Below are positions 5,883-7,847 of a stretch of 7,847 nucleotides of DNA, in pieces. The notes below the pieces were generated by a model, which saw only the letters and a list, made by a program, of their open reading frames with translations, made no database searches and was not told the origin of the DNA. The DNA is taken from contig VERC01000108.1 of assembly GCA_018882825.1 (NCBI GenBank), positions 1 to 7,847 of the forward strand, given 5' to 3'. Made by a program: the position numbers and the translations under genes. The DNA comes from Acidimicrobiia bacterium. Its GTDB lineage: Bacteria; Actinomycetota; Acidimicrobiia; Acidimicrobiales; Acidimicrobilacustridaceae. Position 1 is the first letter of the stretch. Every line of letters starts with the position of its first letter.

Positions 5883-5897
5883 TACCATCGGTCGCCA
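5883..5897 (+). promoter_or_regulatory. Probable leaderless promoter of thrS (-10 element TACCAT)
   Basis: TACCAT (5883-5888) fits TANNNT and lies 8 bases before ATG 5897, so transcription would begin at or next to the start codon. No Shine-Dalgarno match is present at usual spacing. The 35-base gap leaves no room for a T-box leader. Confidence 0.5.
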
Positions 5898-7846
5898 TGT
5901 CGACGTTCACGGTGTCCCTTCCCGACGGCTCGAGTCGAGAGGTGGACGAGGGGACCACGGTCGCCGGATTGGCCGAGCAGATCGGCAGCCGCCTGGCCAA
6001 GGCCGCCGTCATCGGGTCGGTCAACGGCATCGAGCGGGATCTCGTGTGGCCCCTGGCCGATGGCGATTCGGTCGCGATCATCACCGAGAGCGACGAGCGG
6101 GGGCTCTACACGATCCGACACTCCACGGCCCACGTGCTGGCGCAGGCGGTGTTGGACCTCTTCCCCGGAGCCACCTTCGCCATCGGCCCTCCGGTGGAGA
6201 ACGGCTTCTACTACGACTTCGAACTCCCCGACGGTGGCACCTTCACGCCGGCCGATCTCGATCGGGTGGACACCCGGATGCGCGAGATCATCGCCGAGAG
6301 GCAGCCGTTCATCCGCGACGAGATCCCCGAGTCCGATGCGCTGCAGCTGTTCGCCGGGCACAAGTACAAGTGCGAGATCATCCGCGGCGCCGCCGAGGAT
6401 CCGATGTCGGCCACCGAGACCGGCCTCGTGCGCACCTACGAGAACCCACCCCGGTTCATCGACCTGTGTCGTGGTCCCCACGTGCCCCACACCGGGCGGC
6501 TCGGACACTTCAAGTTGTTGCGGGTGGCCGGTGCCTATTGGCGCGGCGACGAACGCAATCCGATGCTGCAGCGGATCTACGGCACGGCCTGGGCGTCGAA
6601 GAAGGAACTCGATGCCTACCTCCACCGTCTGGAGGAGGCCGAGAAGCGCGACCATCGCCGTCTCGCCACCGAACTCGACCTGTTGAGCTTCCCCTCCGAA
6701 CTCGGCGGGGGACTGGCGGTGTGGCACCCGAACGGAGCGATCGTCCGCAAGTTGATGGAGGACTACAGCCGCGACCGTCATGAGCGTGGCGGGTACCAGT
6801 TCGTGGTCACGCCCCATCTGGCCAACGCCAACCTGTTCGAGACGTCGGGTCATCTCGGGTTCTACAAGGACGGGATGTACCCGCCGATGGAGATGGACAA
6901 CGGTTCGTACTACCCGAAGCCGATGAACTGTCCCATGCACTGCCTGATCTATCGCAGCAGCCAGCGCAGTTACCGTGAACTCCCGCTCCGGTTGTTCGAA
7001 CTCGGCACGGTCTACCGCTACGAGCGGGCGGGGACGTTGCACGGACTGATGCGCATCCGCGGCTTCACCCAGGACGACAGCCACATCTACTGCACCGAGG
7101 AGCAACTGGCCGACGAGATCGCCTCGTTGCTCGACTTCATCATGAGCGTGCTCCAGGCCTTCGGCTTCCACGAGTTCACAGCGAACCTGAGCACGAAGGA
7201 TCCCGAGAAGTACGTGGGTGGTGACGAGATCTGGGACCGGGCCACCGAGGCACTGCGCGCCGCTCTCGACAAGTACGGCCTGCCCTACTCGATCAAGGAG
7301 GGAGACGCCGCCTTCTACGGCCCGAAGATCGACATCGACGTGCGGGACGCCATCGGTCGGACGTGGCAGCTGAGCACCATCCAGTGCGACTTCAACCATC
7401 CCGAGCGTTTCGATCTCGAGTACGTCGCCCCCGACGGTTCGCGTCGGCGTCCGATCATGTTGCACCGGGCGTTGTTCGGATCCATCGAGCGGTTCTTCGG
7501 AGTGCTGCTCGAGCACTACGCCGGTGCGTTCCCGGCGTGGTTGGCCCCGGTGCAGGTCCGGGTCCTGCCCGTTCGCGACGATCACGACGCGCATGCCCGC
7601 CTGCTGGTGGCCAGCCTCCGGGCACGGGGGTTCCGGGCCGACACGGTCGAGGCCGACGAGCCGCTCGGCGGACGGATCCGCAAGGCCAAGCTGGAGAAAC
7701 TGCCCTACGTGCTGGTGGTGGGGGACGACGACGTCGCCCACGGGACCGTCGGGGTGAACCCGCGGAGTGGCGAGGTCGAGCGGAACGTCTCGTTCGAGGC
7801 CTTCGTCGAACGCCTGGCCGGTGACGTTGCCTCGCACGCTCCATGA
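5897..7846 (+). CDS. thrS: Threonyl-tRNA synthetase
   Basis: A complete 649-residue class II synthetase that charges tRNA-Thr and edits Ser-tRNA-Thr in the cytosol. In order: TGS domain (about 1-62), editing domain (about 68-235) with HSTAH (His75, His79) and CRGPH (Cys191, His195), which match the E. coli editing residues H73, H77, C182 and H186; catalytic core (about 255-550) with zinc ligands Cys345 (MNCPMH), His396 (TQDDSHIY) and His523 (MLHRALFGSIERF); motif 2 around YRYERAGTLHGLMRIRGF (373-390); motif 3 at 523-540; and the anticodon-binding domain (about 552-640) with VRVLPV and GGRIRKAKLEKLPYVLVVGD. All key residues are present and the length is normal. ATG 5897 gives a TGS domain beginning STFTVSLPDG; no earlier start is plausible because the frame upstream runs antiparallel to sense within mshC. 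It probably has its own leaderless promoter, and its stop overlaps a possible next start (ATGA). Confidence 0.5.
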   Translation: MSTFTVSLPDGSSREVDEGTTVAGLAEQIGSRLAKAAVIGSVNGIERDLVWPLADGDSVAIITESDERGLYTIRHSTAHVLAQAVLDLFPGATFAIGPPVENGFYYDFELPDGGTFTPADLDRVDTRMREIIAERQPFIRDEIPESDALQLFAGHKYKCEIIRGAAEDPMSATETGLVRTYENPPRFIDLCRGPHVPHTGRLGHFKLLRVAGAYWRGDERNPMLQRIYGTAWASKKELDAYLHRLEEAEKRDHRRLATELDLLSFPSELGGGLAVWHPNGAIVRKLMEDYSRDRHERGGYQFVVTPHLANANLFETSGHLGFYKDGMYPPMEMDNGSYYPKPMNCPMHCLIYRSSQRSYRELPLRLFELGTVYRYERAGTLHGLMRIRGFTQDDSHIYCTEEQLADEIASLLDFIMSVLQAFGFHEFTANLSTKDPEKYVGGDEIWDRATEALRAALDKYGLPYSIKEGDAAFYGPKIDIDVRDAIGRTWQLSTIQCDFNHPERFDLEYVAPDGSRRRPIMLHRALFGSIERFFGVLLEHYAGAFPAWLAPVQVRVLPVRDDHDAHARLLVASLRARGFRADTVEADEPLGGRIRKAKLEKLPYVLVVGDDDVAHGTVGVNPRSGEVERNVSFEAFVERLAGDVASHAP

Positions 7847-7847
7847 C
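7843..7847 (+). other. Possible start codon of a downstream gene overlapping the thrS stop
   Basis: The sequence ATGA at 7843-7846 places an ATG over the thrS TGA, the same coupling style seen between the genes at 793. Only five bases are visible, so nothing can be said about the product. In other actinobacteria thrS is often followed by a HIT-domain protein and phospholipid synthesis genes (general knowledge, not seen here). Confidence 0.5.

Noticed and set aside
5862..5896. T-box or other tRNA-sensing leader before thrS
   Set aside because: The gap is 35 bases, too short for a T-box, and no T-box sequence is present; the hairpin is a simple GC dyad.

Overview
The window is chromosomal, GC-rich, densely coded DNA from an actinomycete (Actinomycetota). 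I favour the Acidimicrobiia or a related deep lineage, but that placement is inference. The evidence is an InhA-type enoyl-ACP reductase, a mycothiol ligase (MshC type), an F420:NADP oxidoreductase, frequent GTG starts, 4- to 8-base gene overlaps, and start codons that sit directly behind a TANNNT element as in leaderless transcripts. I see no mobile element, phage gene, CRISPR array, tRNA or rRNA, and no gene-free stretch longer than about 60 bases.

Layout. Positions 1-3142 (+) hold three overlapping genes: the 3' part of an orphan ABC ATPase related to ModF/YlmA (COG1119), then two tandem CNNM/CorC-type membrane proteins, a long one with the C-terminal CorC_HlyC domain and a short one without it. 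Next, on the minus strand, is fabI (inhA-like, 3144-3911). Its stop codon is separated from that of the second CNNM gene by one base. fabI diverges from an npdG/fno-like F420:NADP oxidoreductase gene (3967-4635, +). Downstream lie mshC (4671-5861), a small GC-rich hairpin, and a complete thrS (5897-7846). The thrS stop overlaps a possible ATG of the next gene at the window edge.

How the genes fit together. The first block probably serves ion or metal handling at the membrane. fabI supplies fatty acid (and, in relatives that have them, mycolic acid) elongation with NADH. The F420 oxidoreductase links the NADPH and F420 pools, and MshC makes the thiol buffer precursor Cys-GlcN-Ins. The centre of the window therefore joins three cofactor or redox-linked functions to an aminoacyl-tRNA synthetase.

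The most notable structure is a perfect 15-bp inverted repeat with a 15-base spacer (3917-3961). It fills almost the whole fabI/npdG divergent intergenic region. Each arm contains TACGGT ending exactly 7 bases before the respective ATG, so it reads as a mirrored pair of leaderless core promoters that must share RNA polymerase space, and possibly as an operator. I see no clearly novel multi-gene system; the genes belong to known families.
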